The notes: generated from the letters alone by a model not told the origin. DNA of 64,000 bases from Litorisediminicola beolgyonensis (GCF_042679605.1 NZ_JBHTMU010000003.1:1-64000), one strand, 5' to 3'; shown: positions 25,332 to 33,747, counted from the first letter of the stretch. Numbers and translations: made by a program.

Positions 25332-26714
25332 TCAGCCCTTCCCGATCGCGAAGCTCGAGACGTAGTCCTCGGGCGTTGCGGGATCGAAGGTCTTGCCCAT
25401 GATCGTGTGGGATTTGTAGGTGACATCGGGCGCCTCGTAGCCGAGATCGGTCATCACCTTCTTGCAATCGGCGGCAAGGTAGACCTGCTCGGCCACGGCC
25501 TTGTAGTCGATATCGCCCTCGATATAGCCCCAGCGCTTCATCTGGGTGAGGATCCACACCCCCATCGAGTGCCAGGGGAACGGGTCGAAATCGATCCGGT
25601 CGGGCACCTGCTTCACCTCGCCAAGCCCGTCCGCATAGGTGCCGGTCAGGACCTGTTCGATCACCGGAACCGGCTGGTTGAGGTAGTTCGTCGGTGCGAT
25701 GGCGGCGGAGATTTCCTTGCGGTTCTCGGGGTTCGAGGCGTATTGCGTCGCGTCCACGATCGACTTCAGAAGCGCGCCATAGGTATTGGGCAGCTCGGTC
25801 GCGAAAGAGAGCGGCGCGGCGAAGGCGCAGCAGGGATGACCCTCCCAGATGTCCTTGGTGAGCGTGTGGATGAAGCCGATGCCCTCCCAGACCGCGCGCT
25901 GGTTGAACGGGTCGGGCGAGAGGTAGCCGTCGAGGTTTCCGGCACGCAGGTTCGCCACCATCTCGGGCGGCGGGACCACGCGGATCTGGATGTCGACATC
26001 CGGGTCGAGACCGAACTCTGCCACGTAGTAGCGCAGAAGGAAGTTGTGCATCGAGTATTCGAACGGAACGCCGAAGGTGAAGCCCTTCCACTGCGCCGGA
26101 TCGCGCTTGTCGAGATGTTCGTTCGACAGGACGATGGCCTGGCCGTTGATGTTCTCGACCGCGGGCATGATGTAGGGCTCGGCCACCGATCCTGCGCCCA
26201 GCGTCATGGCGAGCGGCATCGGCGTCAGCATGTGGCTCGCGTCGTATTCCCCCGAGAGCGACTTGTCGCGGGCCACCGCCCAGCCTGCGGTCTTGATGAC
26301 CTGCGCGTTGAGGCCGTAGCGCTCGTAGAAGCCCATGGGCTGGGCCATGATGATCGGCGTGGCGCAGGTGATCGGAACGAAGCCGATGCTGAGATCGGTC
26401 TTCTCGGGCGGCCCAAGCTCGTCGAGGATCGCGGCCTTGGCCTGATCTAGCGGGAAGACGGAGGCCAGCGCCGCCGCCACCGTCCCGCCGCCCAGCATCC
26501 CCATGAAGGACCGGCGGGACAGGTCGTTATGGCCGAACACGGAGCGCACGATCGCGCTTTCCACCGCGCGTTCGAGCATCTCTTCGGAGCCCATCGGCGT
26601 CGAGACGCGCTCGTCGGCCTTCAGCGTGGCCGTGCAGCTGTCGCACCCGCACTCAGCGCCGTGGCGCAGATCGGTCTTCGCGGAAAACGGATTTCCGAGG
26701 CTTTTCGTGCTCAT
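25332..26714 (-). CDS. Substrate-binding protein, NrtA/CmpA family
   Basis: A 460-residue protein and first gene of the cyanate operon. An unusual N-terminal leader of about 60 residues carries a Cys cluster (CGCDSCT) before a Tat-type signal (SRRSFMGMLGGGTVAAALAS near residues 68-87). The mature part shows GFVPITCATPIIMAQPMGFYERYGL, the NrtA/CmpA fold type II domain, and later NYLNQP and FPWHSMGVWIL. Relatives bind nitrate, bicarbonate or cyanate; cyanase downstream supports cyanate. The leader before the twin arginines is longer than a normal signal peptide. Confidence 0.87.
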   Translation of the reverse strand: MSTKSLGNPFSAKTDLRHGAECGCDSCTATLKADERVSTPMGSEEMLERAVESAIVRSVFGHNDLSRRSFMGMLGGGTVAAALASVFPLDQAKAAILDELGPPEKTDLSIGFVPITCATPIIMAQPMGFYERYGLNAQVIKTAGWAVARDKSLSGEYDASHMLTPMPLAMTLGAGSVAEPYIMPAVENINGQAIVLSNEHLDKRDPAQWKGFTFGVPFEYSMHNFLLRYYVAEFGLDPDVDIQIRVVPPPEMVANLRAGNLDGYLSPDPFNQRAVWEGIGFIHTLTKDIWEGHPCCAFAAPLSFATELPNTYGALLKSIVDATQYASNPENRKEISAAIAPTNYLNQPVPVIEQVLTGTYADGLGEVKQVPDRIDFDPFPWHSMGVWILTQMKRWGYIEGDIDYKAVAEQVYLAADCKKVMTDLGYEAPDVTYKSHTIMGKTFDPATPEDYVSSFAIGKG

Positions 26715-26753
26715 GGCTTTCCCCTCATTGCTGTGTGATCATCCTCAGTCTGA

Positions 26754-26771
26754 CGAGGGGGCAGGGGTCAC
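26754..26771. repeat. 18-bp direct repeat, copy 2 (upstream of cyanate operon)
   Basis: Identical to 22496-22513 over 18 bp. It lies 40 bp upstream of the first gene of the minus-strand cyanate operon, in the divergent promoter region. Confidence 0.8.
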
Positions 26772-26785
26772 GTAAGGATGCGCCC

Positions 26786-26793
26786 AAAATTTC
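26786..26793. promoter_or_regulatory. Third, imperfect GAAATTTC-like site
   Basis: AAAATTTC matches seven of eight bases of the GAAATTTC element found twice at 26858-26882. Its centre is 72 bp from the first of those, near seven helical turns, so it would face the same side of the DNA. It lies on the cyanate-operon side of the divergent region. Confidence 0.35.
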
Positions 26794-26857
26794 AACATCA
26801 TGAAAAGTGTCTACGAATACATGGGCTTGGATGCTTTGGTGAGTGTGTCGATATCGC

Positions 26858-26882
26858 GAAATTTCGTAAATTACGAAATTTC
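26858..26882. promoter_or_regulatory. Perfect 25-bp inverted repeat, probable operator of the cyanate regulon
   Basis: GAAATTTCGTA and TACGAAATTTC are exact 11-bp inverted arms around a 3-bp centre (AAT). Each arm contains the self-complementary octamer GAAATTTC. The site lies 26 bp before the start of the PAS-AAA+ regulator gene and about 145 bp upstream of the divergent cyanate operon, an ideal place for binding by the Fis-type helix-turn-helix of that regulator (autoregulation plus activation at a distance). Confidence 0.65.
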
Positions 26883-26908
26883 ATAAGATCGCGGCGCGCC
26901 CGCCCGCT

Positions 26909-28798
26909 ATGCTCGAAAACATGAAGGATACCGTCGCCCGCCCCGATTCCCTCCTGCACCTCCTGCCGGAGCCCGCGCTTCTGATCGACACGCGCGAGGA
27001 CCGGATCGTCGAGGCCAATGCCCGCGCGGTCGATCTTCTGAAGCTGCCGCGGACCGGGCCGGTCCGGCTGGAGCGCTTCCTCGGAAAATCCATGCCCTGG
27101 TTCCTCGTCTTCGTCGAAGAGGTCGATCACCGGGGCGAGGGCTGGACCCGGGCGGTGTCGATGACGACCGCCTTCGGGGACCCCTTGCGTTGCGAGCTGC
27201 GCGCGCGCTTCGTCGAGGGTCAGCCGGAGCTCTTGTTCCTGGTGATCCACGATCTCGACGAGCTCGACCGCCGCGCCGAGCGCATGGAGACGGAAGGTCT
27301 CCACCGCGCCGGTCTCGACACCTGGCGCCGCGCAGAGGGCTTCTTCGCCGAGCTCGAGCGCCGCAACCAGCTCATCCTCAACGCGGCCGGCGAGGGGATC
27401 TACGGCATCAATTCCGAGGGCAAGACCACCTTCGTCAACCGCGCCGCGCAGGAGATGCTGGGCTGGACCAGCGCCGATCTTCTGGGACGTGACATCCACG
27501 CGATGATCCACCACCACCACCTGAACGGCGAGGTCTATCCCTCGCATGACTGCCCGATCTACCGCTCCTTCCGCTTCGAACAGGTCAGCCGGATCGAGGA
27601 CGAGGTGTTCTGGCGCAAGGACGGCCGTCCGATCCGCGTCGAATATGTCTCGACCCCGATCTACGATCAGCAGGTGCTGGCCGGGGCCGTGGTGATCTTC
27701 CGCGACATCACCGAGCGCAAGGAAAACGAGCGCAAGCTGCGCGAGGCGCTGGCGGAGGTGGCCGACCTGCGCGACCGGCTCGAAGAGGAGAACGCCTATC
27801 TGCAAGAGGCGATCTCGACCGAGCGCGCCCATCACGACATCATCGGCGTCTCCCCGGCCACCCGCCAGGTCCTGGCGCGGATCGACCTCGTGGCGCGCAC
27901 CGATGCGACCGTCGTGATCTCCGGCGAGACCGGCACCGGCAAGGCGCTCGTCGCCGCCGAGATCCACAAGGTCAGCGACCGCGCGCGGCGGCCGCTCATC
28001 CATTTCAACTGCGGCTCCGTCGCGCCCGAGACCGTCGAGGTCGAGCTCTTCGGCCAGGTGCGCGGCGCGAGCGCTGCCGCCACGCGCGACACGCCCGGTA
28101 AGCTCGAGATCGCCCATGGCGGCACGCTCTTTCTCGACGATGTCGAACAGCTCCCGCCGGAAATCCAGAGCAAGCTCCTGGTCGCCCTGCAACGGCGCGC
28201 GGTGATCCGCGTCGGCGACACCCGCGAGCGGCCGCTCGACATCCGCGTGATCGCCGCGACGACCCGCTCGGGCGATGGCAGGGGCGGGGTGCGGCGCATC
28301 CAGCAGAACCTCTTCATGTTTCTCAACGTCTTCCCGATCGAATGCGTGCCGCTCCGGGACCGTCCCGATGACATCCCGTTGCTCGCCGCACATATGCTCC
28401 GGATCGCCTGTCGGCGGCTCAACCGTCCGGTGCCGGTCCTGACGGAGGGCGTGGTGCGGCAACTCCTTGCCTATGAGTGGCCCGGCAATGTGCGCGAGCT
28501 TGGAAACGTGATGGAACGCGCGGTCGTGATCTCGAAGGGCAGCAAGCTTATCCTGGAGCTCGGCACGGATCGCGATGCGGGAGCGCGCGGCGACACGATG
28601 GTGCGCACCGAGGCGGAGATGCAGGCGCTGGTGCGGCGCAATATCGTGAACTGCCTTCGCGAGACCTCGGGCCGGGTGTCCGGGCAGGACGGAGCGGCCG
28701 CGCTTCTCGGCATCCGTCCGTCGACGCTCTATTCGCGGATCAAGTCGCTGAATATCGCGGAGGAGGAGTTTCTCGCCGCGCCAGGCGCGCCGCGCTGA
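26909..28798 (+). CDS. PAS-containing NtrC-type regulator lacking the GAFTGA loop
   Basis: A 629-residue regulator, starting at ATG 26909 or 26921; neither has a strong ribosome site. Two PAS-like regions lie at about 15-115 and 155-270; the second has a His/Cys-rich segment (IHHHH, then YPSHDCPIY). A coiled linker (270-300) leads to an AAA+ domain at about 310-545 with intact Walker A GETGTGKA (339-346) and Walker B TLFLDDV. Where enhancer-binding proteins have GAFTGA it reads GASAAA (386-391), so contact with sigma-54 should be lost. The C terminus is a Fis-type helix-turn-helix (AALLGIRPSTLYSRI). It is divergent from the cyanate operon and probably regulates it. Confidence 0.88.
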   Translation: MLENMKDTVARPDSLLHLLPEPALLIDTREDRIVEANARAVDLLKLPRTGPVRLERFLGKSMPWFLVFVEEVDHRGEGWTRAVSMTTAFGDPLRCELRARFVEGQPELLFLVIHDLDELDRRAERMETEGLHRAGLDTWRRAEGFFAELERRNQLILNAAGEGIYGINSEGKTTFVNRAAQEMLGWTSADLLGRDIHAMIHHHHLNGEVYPSHDCPIYRSFRFEQVSRIEDEVFWRKDGRPIRVEYVSTPIYDQQVLAGAVVIFRDITERKENERKLREALAEVADLRDRLEEENAYLQEAISTERAHHDIIGVSPATRQVLARIDLVARTDATVVISGETGTGKALVAAEIHKVSDRARRPLIHFNCGSVAPETVEVELFGQVRGASAAATRDTPGKLEIAHGGTLFLDDVEQLPPEIQSKLLVALQRRAVIRVGDTRERPLDIRVIAATTRSGDGRGGVRRIQQNLFMFLNVFPIECVPLRDRPDDIPLLAAHMLRIACRRLNRPVPVLTEGVVRQLLAYEWPGNVRELGNVMERAVVISKGSKLILELGTDRDAGARGDTMVRTEAEMQALVRRNIVNCLRETSGRVSGQDGAAALLGIRPSTLYSRIKSLNIAEEEFLAAPGAPR

Positions 28799-28884
28799 CG
28801 CGGCGCGCGTAAGGCAGTCCGAAGCGCGCTGTTTTCGTCCGGTATGCTTAAGCGTGGCTCAGGTCGGGCGAGCCCCTCCCGGGA

Positions 28885-30024
28885 TCACGGCTGGCGACTG
28901 AGAAGCGACGGGCCGACCTCGCTGAAGGACGGCGTGCCGACCTGTCCGAGCGTCCGCACAAGCTCCAGCGACAGGATCTCGAAGGCCCGCCGCGCGCCTG
29001 CCTCGCCCCCGGCACCGACGCCGAAGGCGAGCGCCCGGCCGGCAAGCGTGAAATCCGCGCCGAGCGCCTTGGCGCGAACGATATCTGCGCCGCGCCGGAT
29101 GCCGCTGTCGAGGATGATCTTGATCCGTCCCGAGAGGGCCTTGGCGATGGCGGGCAGCGCCTCGATGGTGGGAGGTCCGAAGGCGACCTGTCGGCCGCCA
29201 TGGTTCGACACGACGATCCCGTCGCAGCCCATCTCGGCGCAGCGCACCGCGTCGTCAGGATGGAGGATACCCTTCACGACGAGCTTTCCCTTCCAGCGGT
29301 CGCGCAACCGTTCGAGCGCCTCCCAGGTGAAGCCGGGGGTGATCAGGGTCTTCTGCACATCGGCATAGGAGGTCGCGGCCTGAAGCAGGTCAGCGTAATT
29401 GGCGATATTGGGCTTGCCGTGCCTGAGCGTCGCGAGCGACCAGACCGGGTTGGCGACAAGCCCCGCCAGCACCTCGGGCGTGATCCGGAAGGGGACGCTG
29501 AGCTGGTTGCGGATGTCGCGGTCGCGCTTGCCCGCGGCGGGCACGTCGGCGGTGACCATCATCACCTCGTAGCCCGCGGCCTTGGCGCGCAAGATCAGGC
29601 CCTCGGTCACGCTCTCGTCGCTCGAGACGTAGAGCTGGAACCAGCCGTTGCTCTGGGCGGCCTCGGCCAGCGCCTCGAGCGTCGTCGAGGCGGCGGAGCT
29701 TGCCACATAGGGGATGTCCTCGGCGGCGCAAAGGCGCGCGAGCGCCAGATCGGCGCCGGGCCAGAAGGCGTTCAGCATCCCGATCGGGGCCATTCCGAAG
29801 GGCGCCGCGAAGCTCTGACCGAAGATCTCCGTGCCCGTGTCGATCTTCGAGACATCGACCATGTAGCGCGGCGTCAGCTGCACCTCTTCGAAGGCCTCGC
29901 TGTTGCGCCTGAGGTTGCGCTCGGATTCCGCGCCGCCATCGACGAGGTCGAAGGCGAAGCGCGGGATCCGGCGGCGCGCCCGGAGGCGGAGATCCTCGAT
30001 GGAAGCGGCGCGGTCCAGTCGCAT
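28885..30024 (-). CDS. FMN-dependent 2-hydroxyacid dehydrogenase (LldD-like)
   Basis: A 379-residue enzyme. The start at 30024 overlaps the stop of the upstream SDR (ATGA). FMN and active-site motifs are PRYMVDVSKIDT, APIGMLNAFWPGAD, WFQLYVSSD, MMVTADVPAAGKRDRDIRN, VVKGILHPDDA, the catalytic HGGRQ, and LDSGIRRGADIVRAKALGAD. The family includes L-lactate dehydrogenase, mandelate dehydrogenase and glycolate oxidase; the lactate group is favoured because an FAH-type hydrolase in the same regulon would release L-lactate. It is last in the minus-strand operon. Confidence 0.85.
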   Translation of the reverse strand: MRLDRAASIEDLRLRARRRIPRFAFDLVDGGAESERNLRRNSEAFEEVQLTPRYMVDVSKIDTGTEIFGQSFAAPFGMAPIGMLNAFWPGADLALARLCAAEDIPYVASSAASTTLEALAEAAQSNGWFQLYVSSDESVTEGLILRAKAAGYEVMMVTADVPAAGKRDRDIRNQLSVPFRITPEVLAGLVANPVWSLATLRHGKPNIANYADLLQAATSYADVQKTLITPGFTWEALERLRDRWKGKLVVKGILHPDDAVRCAEMGCDGIVVSNHGGRQVAFGPPTIEALPAIAKALSGRIKIILDSGIRRGADIVRAKALGADFTLAGRALAFGVGAGGEAGARRAFEILSLELVRTLGQVGTPSFSEVGPSLLSRQP

Positions 30025-30767
30025 CAGATCGACCACCCGCCGTCGATGGCGAAGGCCTGTCCGGTGGTGAAGGCCGACATGTCGCCCGCGAGGTAGCAGA
30101 CCATCTCGGCGATTTCGTCGGGCTGGCCGAGGCGGCCCATGGGCTGGCGATCCTTGAATGCCGCGAGCGCCTTGTCGAAATCGCCGGTGGCCGCCAGGCG
30201 GTCGTTGAGCGACGGGCTCTGCACCGTGCCCGGGCAGATCGCGTTGCAGCGGATGCCGTCCTTGACGAAATCCGCGGCGATGGCCTTGGTCATGCCGATG
30301 ATCGCGGCCTTGGAGGCGCCGTAGACGAAGCGGCGCGGCGCGCCCTTGAGGCTCGAGACCACCGAGGCGATGTTGACGATCGACCCCGATCCGCGCTCGA
30401 GCATTCCGGGGAGAACCGCCTTGGTGATGCGGAACATCGCCTTGGCGTTCAGGTCGAAGGCGCGGTCCCACTCCGCGTCGCCGCAATCGAGGATGGTGCC
30501 GTCATGGACCCAGCCCGCGCAATTCACCAGGATGTCGATCTTCCGCAGCGAGGCGATCAGCGCGCCCACGGCCTCTGGGTCGAGAACGTCCAGCCGGTGC
30601 GCCGTGATCCGGTCGTTGCCGGATGCGAGATCCGCAACCGCGTCGCCGTCGATATCGGTCGCCACGACCTCTGCGCCGCGCGCGGCCAGCGCCTCGGCCG
30701 AGGCGCGGCCGATCCCGGCCCCTGCAGCGGTGACCAGAGCGGTCTTTCCCTTCAGTGTCTCAGTCAT
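30024..30767 (-). CDS. SDR, 2-keto-3-deoxy-aldonate dehydrogenase-like
   Basis: A 247-residue SDR beginning MTETLKGKTALVTAAGAGIGRA, which with TDIDGDAVADLAS and WVHDGTILDC resembles the BDH2/2-keto-3-deoxy-L-fuconate dehydrogenase branch. The catalytic Ser and YGASK are present (ASVVSSLKGAPRRFVYGASK), followed by CPGTVQSPSL, the branch-typical carboxylate-binding region. Proposed role: oxidise a 2-keto-3-deoxy aldonate to the 2,4-diketo form that the FAH-family hydrolase of the divergent operon would cleave. Start 30767 follows GGAGAGAC; the upstream extension is not needed. Confidence 0.75.
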   Translation of the reverse strand: MTETLKGKTALVTAAGAGIGRASAEALAARGAEVVATDIDGDAVADLASGNDRITAHRLDVLDPEAVGALIASLRKIDILVNCAGWVHDGTILDCGDAEWDRAFDLNAKAMFRITKAVLPGMLERGSGSIVNIASVVSSLKGAPRRFVYGASKAAIIGMTKAIAADFVKDGIRCNAICPGTVQSPSLNDRLAATGDFDKALAAFKDRQPMGRLGQPDEIAEMVCYLAGDMSAFTTGQAFAIDGGWSI

Positions 30768-30777
30768 GTGTCTCTCC

Positions 30778-31542
30778 TCATCGCGCGAGCCAGCCGCCAT
30801 CCACGGTTACCACGCTCCCATGGCAATAGCTGCCGGCGTCGGAGGCGAGGAACACCGCGGCCCCGGCCATTTCCGAGGGGTCGGCGAAGCGGCCCGCCGG
30901 GATGCGCTCCAGAAGCGCCTTGGAGCGCTCGGGATCGTCGCGGAGCGCCTGGGTGTTGTCGGTCGCGGTGTAGCCGGGCGCGATGGCATTGACGTTCACG
31001 CCATGGGGCGCCCATTCGTTGCAGAGCGCGCGGGTCAGGCCGATCACCGCGTGTTTGCTGGAGGCGTAGGCCGGCACGCGCAGGCCGCCCTGCGAACCCA
31101 GGACGGACGAGACGATGATGATCTTGCCCGAGCCCTGCGCCACCATGTGCCGTCCCGCCGCCTGCGACAGCAGCCAGACGGAATCGAGATTGACCGACAG
31201 GACCCGCCGCCACTCTTCGAGCGGCATGTCGACCGAGTCCTCGCGGTGGATGATCCCGGCATTGTTGACGAGAATGTCGAGACCGCCCAGTTCCTCGGCG
31301 GCGAAACGGGTGATGCTCGACGCCGCCGCCGCGTCCATGCCCGCGAAATCCGCTTGCACGGCGGCGGCCTTCCGGCCCATCGCCTCGATCTTCGCGAGCG
31401 TCTCTTCGGGTTCGTGGCTGCGATAGGTCAGCGCCACATCGGCCCCGGCGGCGGCAAGGCCGAGGGCGATGCCCTCGCCGATGCCGGTCGCGCCGCCGGT
31501 GACCAGGGCCTTGCGGCCGGTCAGGTCGAACGGGTGCGACAT
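30778..31542 (-). CDS. SDR, KduD/gluconate 5-dehydrogenase-like
   Basis: A 254-residue SDR starting MSHPFDLTGRKALVTGGATGIG. NNAGI, the Ser in SSVLGSQGG and the YASSK catalytic motif are intact, followed by APGYTATDNTQALRDDPERSKALLERIPAGRF, which is characteristic of KduD and 2-deoxy-gluconate or gluconate dehydrogenases, an indication of sugar-acid substrates. It begins 2 bp after the M24-like gene and ends 10 bp before the next SDR start, within the minus-strand operon. Confidence 0.8.
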   Translation of the reverse strand: MSHPFDLTGRKALVTGGATGIGEGIALGLAAAGADVALTYRSHEPEETLAKIEAMGRKAAAVQADFAGMDAAAASSITRFAAEELGGLDILVNNAGIIHREDSVDMPLEEWRRVLSVNLDSVWLLSQAAGRHMVAQGSGKIIIVSSVLGSQGGLRVPAYASSKHAVIGLTRALCNEWAPHGVNVNAIAPGYTATDNTQALRDDPERSKALLERIPAGRFADPSEMAGAAVFLASDAGSYCHGSVVTVDGGWLAR

Positions 31543-31544
31543 GA

Positions 31545-32843
31545 TCAGTACCGGTTCGCGATCGGCAGATCTTCCGCCGGGAAGAGCGAGATCACCTCGC
31601 AGCCTTTCTCGGTCACGACCACCTCTTCCTCGATCCGGGCTGCCGAGTATCCGTCCGCCGCGGGGCAGTAGGTTTCGAGCGCGAAGACCATGCCGGTCTG
31701 GATCTCCATCGGATGATCGAGGCTGATCGCGCGGCTGATGATCGGCCGCTCGTGCAGCGCAAGGCCCAGGCCGTGGCCGAATTGCAGGCCGAAGGCCGCG
31801 TCTTCGCTCGGGAAGCCGAACTCCTCGGCCTTGGGCCAGAGCTTGGCGACCTGATCGGTGGTCACACCCGGTTTGATCGCCTGGATCGAGGCGTCGATCC
31901 ACTCGCGCGCCTTCACATAGGCGTCGTTCTGCGCGGGCGTGGCGCGGCCGATATTGAAGGTCCGGTAGTAGCAGGTCCGGTAGCCCTGGTAGGATTGCAG
32001 GATATCGAAGAAGGCCTGGTCGCCGGGGCGGAAATAGCGGTCGGTGAAGTTGTGCGGATGCGGGTTGCAGCGCTCGCCGGAGATCGCGTTGATCGCCTCG
32101 ACATCGTCCGAGCCCATCTCGTAGAGCATCTTGTTCGAGAGCGCGACGATGTCGTTCTCGCGCACGCCGGGTTTCAGCTCTTCGTAGATCATGTGGTATA
32201 CGCCATCGACCATCGAGGCCGCCTGTGTCAGAAGCTGGATCTCGTCCCAGTTTTTGATCTCGCGCGCCGCCAGCATGATCTGCTGGCCGTCGATGACATG
32301 CAGGCCCTCTTCCTGAAGCGCGTGGAACATGGCCGTCTCGGCATAGTCGACGCCCACTGGCATGTCGGCCATGCCTGCGTCCTTGATGAGCTGCGCGATC
32401 ATCTTGGCGTATTTCTTCATCAGGCCGAAATCGGGCGGGATGGTCCCGCGCATGCCGACCACACCGGCAAGGCAGTGATCGGGCTCCAGCCAGTCGGAAT
32501 AGCGCTGGTGGTGGACGGCGGCCGAGCCGAAATCCCAGACATAGGGGCTGTCATCGCCGGTCAGCAGGCAGAAGCGGCACATCTTGTCCCGTTCCCACTC
32601 GCCGATCTTGGTGGCCGAGACGTAGCGGATGTTGTTCACGTCGAAGAGCAGGAGCGAGCCCGCGGGCGAGTTCTGCAGCGATTGCCGCGTCCGCGCGAGG
32701 CGGTAGCGGCGCAGGCGGTCATGGTCGATCCGGCGTTCGAAATCGACGGACATGTGGCCCGAGGCGGGCAGGCGGTCGCGCCACTCCCAGTTCGGCTCCA
32801 GATCCTGCGGGGTCAGCATGTTCGGCATCAAGGCGCGTGACAT
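31545..32843 (-). CDS. M24-fold (Xaa-Pro peptidase/creatinase-like) protein with altered metal site
   Basis: A 432-residue protein with a creatinase N-terminal-like domain (about 40-190; LLLFDVNNIRYVSATKIGEWERDKMCRF in part) and a pita-bread domain (about 195-420). Metal ligands can be aligned to methionine aminopeptidase: Asp280 (FFDIL) retained, the second Asp replaced by Cys291 (RTCYYRTF), His357 (GHGLG), Glu390 (ALE) and a Glu in RIEEEV retained. So it is neither a normal two-metal peptidase nor a classical creatinase, which has lost most ligands. It may hydrolyse a C-N bond in a small catabolic substrate. ATG 32843 follows GGAGAG. The family is sure; the reaction is unknown. Confidence 0.8.
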   Translation of the reverse strand: MSRALMPNMLTPQDLEPNWEWRDRLPASGHMSVDFERRIDHDRLRRYRLARTRQSLQNSPAGSLLLFDVNNIRYVSATKIGEWERDKMCRFCLLTGDDSPYVWDFGSAAVHHQRYSDWLEPDHCLAGVVGMRGTIPPDFGLMKKYAKMIAQLIKDAGMADMPVGVDYAETAMFHALQEEGLHVIDGQQIMLAAREIKNWDEIQLLTQAASMVDGVYHMIYEELKPGVRENDIVALSNKMLYEMGSDDVEAINAISGERCNPHPHNFTDRYFRPGDQAFFDILQSYQGYRTCYYRTFNIGRATPAQNDAYVKAREWIDASIQAIKPGVTTDQVAKLWPKAEEFGFPSEDAAFGLQFGHGLGLALHERPIISRAISLDHPMEIQTGMVFALETYCPAADGYSAARIEEEVVVTEKGCEVISLFPAEDLPIANRY

Positions 32844-32911
32844 AGGTCTCTCCTTCGGGGCGCGCGCATAGCGGCCCGTTACTTGCGTTGAACTTTCGGA
32901 AAATCAGCGGA

Positions 32912-33721
32912 TTACTTCGTCACCCAGCCGCCGTCGATCGAGATCATCTGGCCGGTCATGTAATCGCTGTCATCGGAGGCGAGGAACGACGCGGTGCCGG
33001 TGATGTCGTCGGGATAGGACACCCGCTTGATGACCAGGTTGTTCTCGACGATGTCGTCATAGGCCTGGCCCGCGCGCTCCTTGAAGCCGATCTCGACGAG
33101 GTCCTTGTCGAGCTGTTCCCAAAGGGGCGTGACCACAACGCCGGGCGCGTAGCCGTTGACGGTGATGTTGTGCTCGGCAAGTCCCAACGCGCCGCACTCG
33201 GTCAGCGCAAGACAGCCGTATTTCGAGGTGCAGTAGACCGTCACGTCGACGAGCGGCTTGCGCGAGGCGATGGAGCCCACGTTGATCAGCTTGTAGGGAT
33301 GCCCGTCCATCGGTCCCTGGGCGATCATCTGCTTGGCGGTCTCCTGCATGCCGAGCCACATCGCCTTGGTGTTGACGTTCATGATGAGGTCCCAGTTGTC
33401 CTCGTCGATATCCATGAAGAAGCGCGGCTTGTTGAGCCCGGCGTTGAAGAGACCCACGTTGATCGAGCCGAAGGCCTCGACGGTCGCGGCCACGGCGGCG
33501 GCGTTGTCCTCGCGCTTGGTCACATCCATCTTCACCGCGATGGCCTTGCCGTTTCCGGCGGCGTTGATCCGGTCGGCGACCGTCTGCGCCTCGTCTCCGT
33601 CGAGATCTCCGAGACAGACATTGGCACCCTGCGCCGCGAAGGCCTCGGCATTGGCTGCGCCCATGCCGCGGGCGGCGCCGGTGATCAGGATGTTCTTACC
33701 GTTCAGGCGATTGGGGTCCAT
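32912..33721 (-). CDS. SDR, polyol dehydrogenase-like
   Basis: A 269-residue SDR beginning MDPNRLNGKNILITGAARGMGAA. Catalytic residues are in VGSIASRKPLVDVTVYCTSK. The distinctive C-terminal half (NGYAPGVVVTPLWEQLDKDL, EIGFKERAGQAYDDI, then DSDYMTGQMISIDGG) resembles sorbitol, galactitol and meso-butanediol dehydrogenases. The SDR at 36833 in the divergent operon has the same landmarks and is a paralogue. It is the second gene of the minus operon, 26 bp after the fusion regulator, with GGAGGAG upstream. Confidence 0.82.
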   Translation of the reverse strand: MDPNRLNGKNILITGAARGMGAANAEAFAAQGANVCLGDLDGDEAQTVADRINAAGNGKAIAVKMDVTKREDNAAAVAATVEAFGSINVGLFNAGLNKPRFFMDIDEDNWDLIMNVNTKAMWLGMQETAKQMIAQGPMDGHPYKLINVGSIASRKPLVDVTVYCTSKYGCLALTECGALGLAEHNITVNGYAPGVVVTPLWEQLDKDLVEIGFKERAGQAYDDIVENNLVIKRVSYPDDITGTASFLASDDSDYMTGQMISIDGGWVTK

Positions 33722-33747
33722 GATTTCTCCTCCTCGAAAATCGGTGG

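Noticed and set aside
26760..26800. A sigma-54-like promoter (TTGGGCGC...TTACG) for the cyanate operon on the minus strand
   Set aside because: The -24 GG is present but the -12 GC is AC and other positions differ; the divergent regulator also lacks the GAFTGA loop.
31545..32843. Annotation as DMSP lyase DddP
   Set aside because: DddP has an Asp-rich motif around its metal site that I do not find; this protein has FFDIL and RTCYYRTF instead, so only the M24 fold is claimed.
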